Shown piece after piece: positions 44,447 to 55,600 of a stretch of 64,000 nucleotides of DNA. Origin of the DNA: Calycina herbarum (lineage: Eukaryota; Ascomycota; Leotiomycetes; Helotiales; Pezizellaceae); NCBI GenBank assembly GCA_001414485.1, contig LLEY01000056.1, positions 62,001 through 126,000 of the forward strand, written 5' to 3'. The translations under genes and the position numbers were made by a program. Every line of letters begins with the position of its first letter. The first letter of the stretch is position 1. Under the pieces are notes generated by a model. That model was given only the letters and a program-made list of their open reading frames with translations. It was not told the origin of the DNA and did no database searches.

Positions 44447-46134
44447 TTAAAACTACTTGGAATCTGATGAACTAGATGTATCTACAGCCTCTTGACAAGT
44501 CTGTGCATTATGACCAGTTTTCCCGCAAGTACTACAACGTCGCCGAGTCGATTGTCCTTTATCCTCCCTACCCTCCCTTAAGCGCTTACCACGTCGAACC
44601 TGCTCCTCTATATCCTTCTAGGCTAATCTGTCTTATGCATCCTCTATAGTAAGTGCACCTCCTTCTTAGATACAGGACTTTTTAGCCCTCCGGCGTTTAC
44701 TAAGGGCTTTATTTGCTGCTTGAAGTGTACGGTTCTCGGCTGATAAGAAGGTTACCTTATAGGCTAATCGCTCTATACCTTTCGCTAACGAAGTTATTAT
44801 CTAGAAAATAGGTGTTAGCAAGCTTCCTTGGTAACGAGTAATACGATCTTTAATAAGAGTTGATTGCGAAAGAGCTTCGGTAGGGTTACGAGGTGTCTGG
44901 GAAGCTTATAGGGTGGCGTCGGCAGAGGGGGGTCTAGTAGGTGTAGGAGTCTGTAACTTAACATCGAGCTTTGAGATTACGGTCTAGGGATCTAGAGGTA
45001 CTAGGCTAGCTCTATAGAACCTAGCTTTAGTGTTTTAGGTTGTGATTGACTTGTTGTAAGCTGTGTGGAAAGCTAAAAAGAACTCGACCTTAGTGATATA
45101 GTTGATATAAGCCTTGATAAAGGTCTTAATTTCACGCTTATACATGCGTTTAAGGATACTAAAACACCTAACGTCGAGTAGCTAGGTAAGATAGGACGAA
45201 TAAGAGGGTAGACAGAGAGTAATAATGTTGTTAGCTTTATAATACTCTTGGAATATTACTAATTTATAGCTTTTATACTTATCTAGAACTAATATTCGAT
45301 ATAGCCCTTTTGCTTAACTCTGAGTATGTTTATCGAAGTGTTTAAGCTATTCTAGACCTGTCTTATTATTAGTCTATCTATTACTTGTTAGTTTAATTAC
45401 CTAGTTATTAGGAAGACCGCCCTTAGTATACTAACTAGTATAACGGTACGAAACGAATACTACTACAAAAGAGGTATATAGAAGTGCGTTCGATAGAATA
45501 ATATATCCGAATACTAGGCTCTAATACGAAGGAAAAGACTAAATTAGTCTTTCCTTAAGAGAGAGTAAGAGCATCTATATATAAGAGGGCTAGATAATAA
45601 TAAAAGTCTATACCGATTCGGTTCTAACAGTCCTAAAACTAAAACTATACTATAATTCTATTCTATACGCTTAGTATCCACCGTTCTATAACTATCTATA
45701 CTATACTATACTCGGTACGTATTCTTAGCTATTCTAATAGCTTAGTAATTCTATTATTAGCTGGCTATTATATTCCTCTCTCTTGAAAAAGACTCGTCTT
45801 TAAGTCTTCTTATTATCGGTGTAGTATTAGTAGGCGGTGTCTATAGGCAGTAGTATTAGTAGTAGAAGGATTATTATATAAAATATAGTTTATTAAGTAA
45901 GGTGTTTAGTAAAAGGTAGGATACGAGTCGTAGCTGGCCTTGTTTATAGATGTTGTCTATATTAGGTATTTTCTACTAAAAGTAAAGTATTTACTAAAAG
46001 AGTATATAGTCTAATCCCTCGATTATTCTATATATTAGAGGGGATTTAGATAGGAGTTAAAGGTAGAAAAGTTAGAATTTAGAAGTTGATATTATAGAAG
46101 ATAGTAATAACTTAGCTAAGAGGTTACTTATTAG
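44447..46134 (-). pseudogene. pogo/Fot1-type (Tc1-mariner) transposase relic
   Basis: Reading the minus strand gives a degraded transposase ending at about 44,447. Recognisable pieces in order: a partner of VIKLTSNR*TNNKTGLE*LKHF, the HNSLEFQEY-like area, a CFSILKRMYKREI match, KVEFFLAFHTA, RLAYKV, ALSKRRRAKKS, EGGALTIEDA*DRLA*KDIEEQVRRGKR, then a CCHC zinc knuckle (CSTCGKTGHNAQTC, about 44,492-44,545). This order is typical of fungal DDE_1 transposases of the pogo group. Stops fall mostly where Gln or Trp is expected, as RIP would produce. The N-terminal DNA-binding part was not recognised. The right boundary is taken as the base before the LTR at 46,135; terminal inverted repeats were not found. 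Confidence 0.8.
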
Positions 46135-46305
46135 TGTTACAGCGCTGGTCTATAACACGTGATTCTCGGTCCTATATATGACCGTCAGAGCCGCAACGCT
46201 TAGACGGATTTATAACGAGATTAAAGGCTCTTTATAGTTAGTAGGAATACCTCTTTTTCGTAGAGTATATATTCCGTATTCCCTCGTTCTTAGAACTGTA
46301 GTTTT
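46135..46305 (+). repeat. 5' LTR of element 1, left piece
   Basis: Begins TGTTACAGCGCTGG and ends ...GAACTGTA plus GTTTT, where element 2 interrupts. With the right piece (52,350-52,410) it makes 171 + 61 = 232 bases, exactly the length of both complete LTRs. Confidence 0.9.
46301..46305. repeat. Target-site duplication of element 2, left copy
   Basis: GTTTT immediately before the TG of element 2's LTR; the same five bases follow the other LTR at 52,345-52,349. In intact LTRs the site reads GCTTT, one C-to-T change away. Confidence 0.9.
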
Positions 46306-46537
46306 TGTCACGATCTATATCTGAAGGCAAAGGCACAAGAGTATATGTGTGTATATTCGAGAATTTAAAGCTACAGTTCTAAGAACGAGGGAATGCGGAA
46401 TATATACCCTACGAAAAAGGGGTATTCCTGCTAACTGTAAAGAGCCTTTAATCTCGTCATAAATCCGTCCAAGCGTTGCGGCTCTGACGGTCACGTGTAG
46501 GACCGAGAATCACGTGTTACGGACCAGCGCTGTAACA
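46306..46537 (-). repeat. 3' LTR of element 2
   Basis: 232 bp; in element sense starts TGTTACAGCGCTGGTCCG and ends GATCGTGACA, so it has the expected TG...CA ends. It is only lightly mutated and keeps several CACGTG boxes. Confidence 0.92.
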
Positions 46538-46551
46538 TTACCCCCCCTTTT
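46538..46551 (-). other. Polypurine tract of element 2
   Basis: In element sense AAAAGGGGGGGTAA directly precedes the 3' LTR. This is the expected priming site for plus-strand DNA synthesis and confirms the element's direction. Confidence 0.85.
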
Positions 46552-49500
46552 AGAAAAAGCTTGTCCGCAAGCTTTGTGTTGCGACTGAATCGTCTGTTAG
46601 ATGATCGTAATCGTCTATTCCGTCTTCCCACGCTCGTATCCAGCTTTGTAAAGCCCTTGGCGGACCAGCGCGGGCTGGATTAGCGAGGTGAAAATCGCGT
46701 AATTTGTGTAGGTAATACTTAAAATTCGAGGCCGGATACCACTGTGGATCAGGGTTATGGCCTAACTATTGAACCCTGTATTAGAGCTTTCTACGAACTG
46801 CTTTTATAGCTAAGACTTCTTCCACTTCCCACTCTTCCTGATCTGTAACCTGTATTGGCGGGGGTGGTTCGTTTACCTGTCTAGGTAACGGATCCATAGC
46901 GGCCTTACGGAGCAGTGACGGGTGGAATACAGGGTGTATACGGAAGTGGTCTAGCAGTTCGAGCCGGAAAGAGTGTCCTTCGCGGGCTGTAATCTGGAAC
47001 GGACCCTCGTTTTGTCTATCTAGCTTATGGCTTGGCCGGTCTGTCTTCTAATTACGAGTCGATACCTAAACAAAGTCGTCTACGTCAAAGTCTACCGCTC
47101 TTCGAATCCGGTTCGCGGACCTTGTATAGCGGTCTTGTGCTTTACTAACCAATTCCTTTACTACGGTCTAAGTGTCGTGTATTCTCCGTGTAAGTGCCTC
47201 TGTATCGGTCTAGTTAAGCTGTTCGTAGACCGTTACGGATTTATCTAGACAGTTCTAATCGAAGGACGTAGTAGCTACGTATCTGTTAATTACTTTAAAG
47301 GGCGAGAGCCCACCTAGACTCTCGTGTGGAAGCGTAAGCTAAGCGTAGTCTAGAATAGGGACAAGTTCGCTCTAGTTGTCCTAATAGTAACTAATAAAAG
47401 GCTATAGGCGTTGATTAATCTATTAGTTTATAATTTCAGTTTGTCCGTCAGTTTATAGGTAGAAAGTAGTAGATAGCTTAAGCTTTATACTAAGGATTCT
47501 ATAGAATTTAGACTAGAAAGAAGAAATAAACTATGGTCTATAGTCTAAAATAATGCTTTATAGATAGCCGTGGGTTTGATAAATCTATATAATATATATT
47601 CGAGCTATATCTTAGGCTATAACTGTCTTTAGATAGGGGATCGAGACCGATTGCTTAGTTAGGCGATCTATAACTACCTATAAGGTATTGTAACCTTGTT
47701 TATTAGTAGGGAAAGACTTATAGTCTATAGTAATATGCTGCTAGGGACGTTCTAGAACTGGTAACGAGTGTAAAAACCTAGGTTTACGGTCGTGAGGAAC
47801 CGTAGTACGTTGACAGTCTCTGTAGTTACTAATGTAGGTTTCTACGGACGTCTGTAAACCTTTCTACTAGTATCTACGGGCGAGGATAGCTACTGTCTTT
47901 GTCCGTCTAGGGTAAGCCGTAGATACTTGTACGTAAGCCTCACAGATTAGGTCTGTCTGTAAGGTGCCTTAATTAGGAACCACGAGTCTCTTTTGCTAAA
48001 GAAGTAAGCCGTTCTCTATTATCTAGTTTTAGTACTCGCGGGTAGCTTTTGTTCGGTCGTCTTCTAAGTCTAAAGAGTTATAGTTAGTAGTAAGTAACTG
48101 GTCGACAAGGTTAAGCGAGGGTTCTAAGGTAACTAGGGCTAACGTTATAGGAGGTTCTAATCGAGTAGTAATACGTGGATCTAACTGATTAGACGTAAGC
48201 AAGGTTTATTATCTTATAGACGCTTTTAGGTCGTTCTATAAGTTAACGTCTTAGTCTTAGTGTATTAGCGTATCTATTTTCTTATTCTACTTATTAGATT
48301 AAAATATAATTATAAAATAGAACTCTAATAGAAACTCCGCCTATCTCGCTTACTGCTGGTTTAAGGTTTTAGAGGTTATAAAGTACTCTAAAGCCTTATA
48401 ATCGGTGAAGACCTTGATCTAGGAGCTAGTCCGAGTAAGATCCGCTTACTATTGTCTAAAAGAGTGTATAATAGCTAGTATCTCCTTATTATAGATTTAG
48501 TAGTTTAGCTCGGTAGAGTTTATTATCTTCGAGAAGTAGCTTATAGGTCTCTATAGTTCGGTTTTAGATATATATTATAATATTATAGCTATAACTACTC
48601 TATTAAAAGTATTAGTCTTAACTATAGTCTCTAAATTAGCTATAAAGTGGTATAAGAGAGAGGTAGTAACTAAAACTTCTTTTAATATATTAAAAGCCTT
48701 CTTATATTCTAAGTCGAACTTAAATAGTACTTCCTTACTTATAAGATAGTTTAGTAGACAAGTAATCTATCTATAATCTTAAATAAAACGTTAGTAGAAG
48801 TTATAAAAACCTAGGAAGGACTAGATACCTTTAATAGTACTAAGATATTTCTAAGAAACGATTACTAAGATCTTCTCTAGGTCGACTTTGATTCCGTTTA
48901 TAGAGATAATAAAACTAAGGTACTTTGTATAAGTAATATAGAACTCTATCTTCTTAATATCTACTTATAGCCTAGCTTTATAGAGCCGTTCTAAGACCTT
49001 ATAGACGTGTTTAACATGTTTAAGCTTATTATTAGAGTATATAAGAATGTTGTTAAGGTAAGCTATATAAAAGTTATTAAGATATTCTATAAGAACGCTA
49101 TTTATATACCTCTAGTACGTAGTAGGACTATTAGTTAAGCTAAAAGGTAACACCTTATATTTAAATATACTATAATAAGTCTAAAAGGTTATAAGTTCTT
49201 CTAACTCTAGTTCTATATATATACGGTTAAAAGCTTAACAAATGTCGAGCTTTATAAGGATTTTAGTACTAGTAATTCGTATAAGAGTTTCGTCGATTAG
49301 CAGAAGAGGGTACTAGTCCTTATAAGTAAGGTTATTAAGTTTCTAGTAGTCGATACAGAGCTATAAGCTTCCGTTAAGCTTCTTTATAAACAGTACTAGA
49401 GAGGCGAAAGAGGCATAGCTAGGAATAATAAACCCTTTATTAAGGTTATCGAGGATATACTACTTTATAGCTAGAAGTTCCTTAGTCGTTATCCTATATA

Positions 49501-51860
49501 ATAGGCTATATAATAGAGTATTTAGACCTATAAGTTTAATCTAGTAGTTAACTTAGTTTCGTAGTAGAGGAAGCTCGTCTAAAGCTCTCTTTAAAAAGAC
49601 ATCCTTAAAGTCTATATATTCTTAGTAAACGTTCTATTCTACTAGTTGTTCGTCTAAAGCGTAATCTACTAAAGAGAGCTCTATACGTAACCTGTCTATA
49701 AGAGCATAGTCGATCTCTTATAAGCTAGTAGAGAAGACTTCGTTATCGCGCTTTTAAAGGTTAAGTTTAAAAGCAGCAGCTCTAATATAATAGATATTAA
49801 TAGCGAAGTCTTCTATAGGTTTATAGATGTCTATAAGCGAGCTTATAGCCGCTTTATAGTCTATAACTAAACGTTTTCCTAAAGAGGATCGACAACGTTG
49901 TTAGCGGTTAGGAATAAGGACCTATATTCTATTCTAGGCAGAGATAAGGTCTTACTAAAAGCTTTCGTCTAGAATTTCCTCGAAAGTAACTAATAGCAGG
50001 GTTTAGCGCTAGCTTCGAGACAGTATCAAATAGATTAATATAGGTTCCTCTATAGCATTCTAGCAGAGGTCGCGGTTCTCTATATCCTCCTAAGCCTAGA
50101 GGTCTAGTAAGGAGATAGTTATCGATTCCCTAGTAATAGGTACTAAGTAATCGAATCAATAAACTAGGAGAAGGGATTCTAGCTACTTAATCTTATAGCT
50201 ATAAACTACTAACTTTACGTTTACGTCTATAAGCTATTAACAGCTAATAATAATATCGTATCCGCTAATATTAGTAATTAGGAAGAGCGTATTAGTAAAC
50301 TGTTGTCTATCGATACTCAGCGTTAAGCAAATAACATAAGTAATCGCTAGTCCTTTATATCTATTAAACCTTATAATTAATATTATATATAATAGCTTTT
50401 CCGTAGCCTATTTATAATATTAACTTAACTAGTTAGCTAAAGCCGTGTTAATAAACAGCTATCTATTCGCTCTAGTATTAATAAGTCTAGTAGTATTAAA
50501 AGCATATCTATTCTTAATTAAAGTATATATAGTTATAAAAGCCTTTCTACCTATTATATGACTTAGATTAAGAGGTTAAGATCTAAGTTTGTTTTACTCT
50601 AAAGAGGAGACTTGCTTTAGAGCTGTTCTTTTCCCAAGTTCTTATAGACGAGTTCCTCGTTAGCCGATTCTTCTCTAGGCGCTTATAGTCCGTAGGAGTC
50701 CGTAAGCGAGTTTTCAGCGTCTTCTAATAGCTTAATAGCTATAGAGGGTTTTTAAGGAAGAGGGTATTTACTAGCATAGTACCTAAGTTCATCGCAATTA
50801 TAATAGATAACGTCTACTATATCCTAGACAGGAGTTATACTCTTATAAGTAGGCAAAGGAGTCTTATAGTCTATAACTAGAGAGTAACAGACCAGGCTTT
50901 AGGTTAGCAGATAACTAATAACAGTATATAGAGCCAGAAGTTAGTAAGTTAATCCGTAGCTGGTAAGGAAACCTTTTATAAGTAGGCGGCGGTTATAGCA
51001 AGCTATAAGGCGTTCCTTAATAGTTACTCCGTCTTAATAGACAGAGTAACAGCGGTTATATAACTAGTTAAAGGTTGTTAGAGTAATTCGAACTAGTAAG
51101 ATACTTACTTAGAGAGCTAGTATAAGCTTCTAGTATAAATCTTTAGACTACTTACTTAATAGGATATAAGCCTTAGTTATAAGGCTTAAGAAGGTTGCTT
51201 TAAACATAGTAAAAGTCTCGTCCTCTTATATTAAGAGTTTATAGAAGACCTTATAGGCCTCTATAGCTTCGTTACTATCTACGAACAAAGTATCTAGATA
51301 TATAAGTATATCTATAACGTCTATAAATAAGGTAGGGGAACCGAAATCTATCTATGGTTCTAGGTACTCTTATGCTACGTCAGAAGTAGCTATAAAGACG
51401 AAGGTAAGTTTGTCTTATTCGTCTTTAAAGAGGTTCTTTCTTATTTTACTAGCTAGGATAATCCGCTAGGCCTTATATAATAGGGAGATGCTGTCCTTAA
51501 GTTTCTTACTATCTTAGAACTTATAAGCAGAATTATTAGAACTAAATCAGGAATAGGAGGAGTTAGTAGTAACCTCTTAGAGAGCTTGTATATACTCGCG
51601 GCTTAGAAGAGGGTTATTAGAGTAGTTTATAAGCAACGGGGTTTAGTAGAGTTACGTACGTAAAGAGAGGATTTTAGCCTATAAACGAACGTTTTCGTCT
51701 ATAGGAGGCTCGCTTATTACAGGGGAGGCAGGCGAGGGAGGGGCAACTCTAGGGGTGTTATCCGGTTATTAAGGCTTAGTTCGAGACGAGCTAGTAGGTG
51801 TCTTCCCTTTTCTACTATAACTACTTCGAGTGTCGGCTATTATATTATTAGAAAGGAAGG
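46550..51860 (-). pseudogene. Gag-Pol polyprotein of element 2, broken by stops
   Basis: The order on the minus strand is gag, protease, reverse transcriptase, RNase H, integrase, chromodomain. The gag start region encodes ADTRSS-like sequence near 51,835, with ATA where ATG is expected. The RT active site reads YLNNILIY (about 49,062-49,039) instead of YLDDILIY, so both catalytic Asp codons are changed by G-to-A mutations. The tail (about 47,100-46,550) is much better kept: RPSHKLDRQNEGPFQITAR, HFRIHPVFHPSLLRKA (the integrase end), EEWEVEEVLAIKAVRRKL, then a chromodomain (PDPQWYPASNFK). The frame ends with TAA just before the polypurine tract. Stop codons are very frequent elsewhere, mostly TAG and TAA where Gln or Trp is expected. 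No functional protein can be made. Confidence 0.88.
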
Positions 51861-52112
51861 AGGAGAAAGTAGGGAGAGGTTATAAAAAAAGGTTATATAA
51901 GCTATTATAGGCGTATCTTTTAAGGAGATAAGTTATTATAGACGTAGAGATACTCAAGGGATCTGTTTATAGGAAGAGGGGCTGTTATAAGCGGAGGAGG
52001 AGGGTCGTAATTATACTATTACAAGTATAAGATCTTCTAGCTATTATAAGCGTAGAATCTAGTCGATATTATAATCCTTTATAAGGAGTAAAAAGGGTTA
52101 AGCTTTAAATAA

Positions 52113-52344
52113 TATCACGATCTATATCTAAAGGCAAAGGCATAAGAGTATATGTGTATATATTCGAGAATTTAAAGCTACAGTTCTAAGAACGAGGGAA
52201 TGCAGAATATATACCCTACGAAAAAGAGGTATTCCTGCTAACTATAAAGAGCCTTTAATCTCGTTATAAATCCGTCCAAGCGTTGCGGCTCTGACGGTCA
52301 CGTATAGGACCGAGAATCACGTGTTACGGACCAGCGCTGTAACA
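52113..52344 (-). repeat. 5' LTR of element 2
   Basis: 232 bp, alignable along its full length with the 3' LTR. Its differences are mainly of the C-to-T / G-to-A kind; the terminal CA has become TA. Confidence 0.9.
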
Positions 52345-52349
52345 GTTTT
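52345..52349. repeat. Target-site duplication of element 2, right copy
   Basis: GTTTT, identical to 46,301-46,305. Confidence 0.9.
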
Positions 52350-52410
52350 AAATTCTCGAATATATATATATATACTCTTATATCTTTATCTTCAGATATA
52401 GATCGTAATA
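52350..52410 (+). repeat. 5' LTR of element 1, right piece
   Basis: Continues the LTR after the insertion (AAATTCTCGAATATA...) and ends GATCGTAATA, the mutated form of GATCGTGACA. Confidence 0.88.
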
Positions 52411-52682
52411 TTATTTAAAGCTTAACTCTTTTTACTCTTTATAAAGGATTATAATATTAACTAGATTCTACGCTTATAACAGCTAGAAGATCTTATACTT
52501 ATAATAGTATAATTACAACCTTCCTCCTCCGCCTATAACAGCCTCTCTTCTTATAAACGGATCCCTCGAGTATCTCTACGTCTATAACGACTTATCTCTT
52601 TAAAAGACACGTTTATAATAGCTTATATAACCTTTTTTTATAACCTCTCCCTACCTTCTCCTCCTTCCTTTCTAATAATATA

Positions 52683-55600
52683 ATAGCTAACACTCGAAGT
52701 AGTCGTAGTAGAAAAGGGAAGACACCTACTAGCTCGTCTCGAACCGAGCTTTAATAACTGGATAATACCTCTGGAGTTGCCCCTCCCTTGCCTGCCTTCC
52801 CTACGATAAGCGAGCCTTCTATAGACGAAAACGTTCGTTTACGAGCTAAAATCCTCTCTTTATATACGTAACTCTACTAAACCCCGTTGCTTATAAACTA
52901 CTCTAATAACCCTCTCCTAAGCTACAAGTATACGTAAGCCCTCTAAGAGGCTACTACCGACTCCTCCTATTCTCGATTTAGTTCTAATAATTCTACTTAT
53001 AAGTTCTAGGATAGCGAGAAACTTAAGAATAGCATCTTCCTATTATATAAGACCTAGTAGATTATCTTAGCTAGTAAAATAAGAAAGAACCTCTTCGAGG
53101 ATAAATAAGATAAACTTACCTTCGTCTTTATAGCCACTTCTAGCGTAGTATAAGAGCACCTAGAACTATAGATAGATTTCGGTTCCTCTACCTTATTTAT
53201 AAACGTTATAGATATACTTATATATCTAGATACCTTGTTCGTAGATAGTAACGAAGCTATAGAGGCCTGTAAGGTCTTCTATAAACTCTTAATATAAGAG
53301 GACAAGACTTTTACTATATTTAAAGTAACCTTCTTAAGTCTTATAACTAAGGCTTATATCCTATTAAGTAAGTAGTCCGAAGATTTATACTAGAAGCTTA
53401 CGCTAGCTCTCTAAGTAAGTATCTCGCTAGTCTAAATTACCTTAGCAACTTTTAACTAGTTATATAACCGCTGTTACTCTATCTATTAAGATAGGGTAAC
53501 TATTAAGAAACGCCTTATAGCTCGCTACAACCGCCGCCTACCTATAAGAGGTTTCCCTACTAGCTACGGATTAACTTACCAACTTCCGGCTCTACGTGCT
53601 ACTATTAGTTATCTGCTAATCTAAAGCCTAGTCCGTTACTCTCTAGTTATAGACTATAAGACTCCTTTACCTACTTATAAGAGTACGACTCCTATCTAGG
53701 ATATAGTAGACGTTATCTATTATAATTATAATAAACCTAGGTACTACGCTAATAAATGCCCTCTTCCTCGAAAACCCTCTATAGCTATTAAGCTATTAGA
53801 AGACGCTGAAAACTCGCTTATAGACTCCTATAGACTATAAGCGTCTAAAGAAGAATCAGCTAACGAGGAACTCGTCTATAAGGACTCGGGAAAAGAACAG
53901 CTCTAAAGCAAGTCTCCTCTTTAGAGTAAAACAAACTTAGATCTTAACCTCTTAATCTAAGTTATATAATAGGTAGAAAGGCTTTTATAACTATATATAC
54001 TTTAATTAAGAATAGATATACTTTTAATACTACTAGACTTATTAATACTAGAGCGAATAGATAGCTATTTATTAATATAGCTTTAGCCGACTAGTTAAGT
54101 TAATATTATAAATAGGCTATAGAAAAGCTATTATATATAATATTAATTATAGGGTTTAATAAATATAAAGAACTAGCGATTACTTATATTATTCGCTTAA
54201 TACTAAGTATTAACAGACGACAGTTTACTAATATACTCTTTCTAATTACTAATATTAGTAGATATAATATTATTATCGGCTGTTAATAGCTTATAGACGT
54301 AAACGTAAAGTTAGTAGTCCGTAGCTATAAGATTAAGTAGCTAGAATCCCTTCCCCTAGTTTATCGATTTAATTACTTAGTATCTATTACTAAGGAATCG
54401 ATAACTATCTCTCTACTAGACCTCTAAGCTTAGGAGGATATAAAGAACCGCGACCTCTGCTAGAATACTATAGAGGAACCTATATTAATCTATTTAATAC
54501 TGCCTCGAAGCCAGCGCTAAACCCTGCTACTAGTTACTCTCGAGGAAATTCTAGACGAAAGCTTTTAGTAAGACCTCGTCTCTGCCTAGAATAGAATACA
54601 AGTCCTTATTCCTAACTACTAACAACGTCGTCGATTCTCCTTAGGAAAACGTTCAGTTATAGACTATAAAGCAGCTATAAGCTCGCTTATAGACATCTAT
54701 AAACCTATAGAAGACTTCGCTATTAATATCTATTATATTAAAGCTACCTCTTTTAAACTTAACTTTTAAAAGCGCAATAACGAAGTCTTCTCTACCAGCT
54801 TATAAGAGATCGACTATGCTCTTATAGACAGGTTACGTATAGAGCTCTCTTTAGTAGATTACGCTTTAGATAAACAACTAGTAGAATAGAACGTTCGCTA
54901 AGAATATATAGACTTTAAGAGTGTCTTTTCAAAGAGAGCTTTAGATAAGCTTCCTCTACTACAAAACTAAGTCGACTACTAGATTAAACTTACAAGTCTA
55001 AATACTCTATTATATAGCCTATTATATAAGATAATAACTAAGGAACTTCTAGCTATAAAGTAGTATATCCTCGATAACCTCAATAAAGGGTTTATTATTC
55101 CTAGCTACGCCTCTTTCGCCTCTCTAGTACTGTTTATAAAGAAGCTTAACAGAAGCTTACAGCTCTATATCGACTACTAGAAACTTAATAACCTTACTTA
55201 TAAGAACTAGTACTCTCTTCCGCTAATCAACGAAACTCTTATACAAATCACTAGTACTAAAATCCTTATAAAGCTCGACATTTGTTAAGCTTTTAACTAT
55301 ATATATATAGAACTAGAGTTAGAAGAACTTATAATCTTTTAAACCTATTATAATATATTTAAATATAAGGTATTACCTTTTAGCTTAACTAACAGTTCTA
55401 CTATATACTAGAGATATATAAATAGCGTTCTTATAGAATATCTTAATAACTTTTATATAGCTTACTTTAATAATATTCTTATATACTTTAATAATAAGCT
55501 CGAACACGTTAAACACGTCTATAAGGTCTTAGAACAGCTCTATAAAGCTAGGCTATAAGTAGATATTAAGAAGATAGAGTTCTACGTTACTTATACGAAG

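Larger units (their letters stand above)
46306..52344 (-). mobile_element. Ty3/gypsy chromovirus, element 2 (minus strand, complete but RIP-inactivated)
   Basis: 6,039 bp, bounded by two 232-bp LTRs in the same orientation and by a GTTTT duplication. In its own sense (minus strand): 5' LTR 52,344-52,113, gag, pol, polypurine tract, 3' LTR 46,537-46,306. It is inserted in the opposite orientation inside the 5' LTR of element 1. Confidence 0.92.

Noticed and set aside
47027..47248. 73-codon plus-strand frame in element 2
   Set aside because: It is antisense to the integrase coding sequence of element 2.
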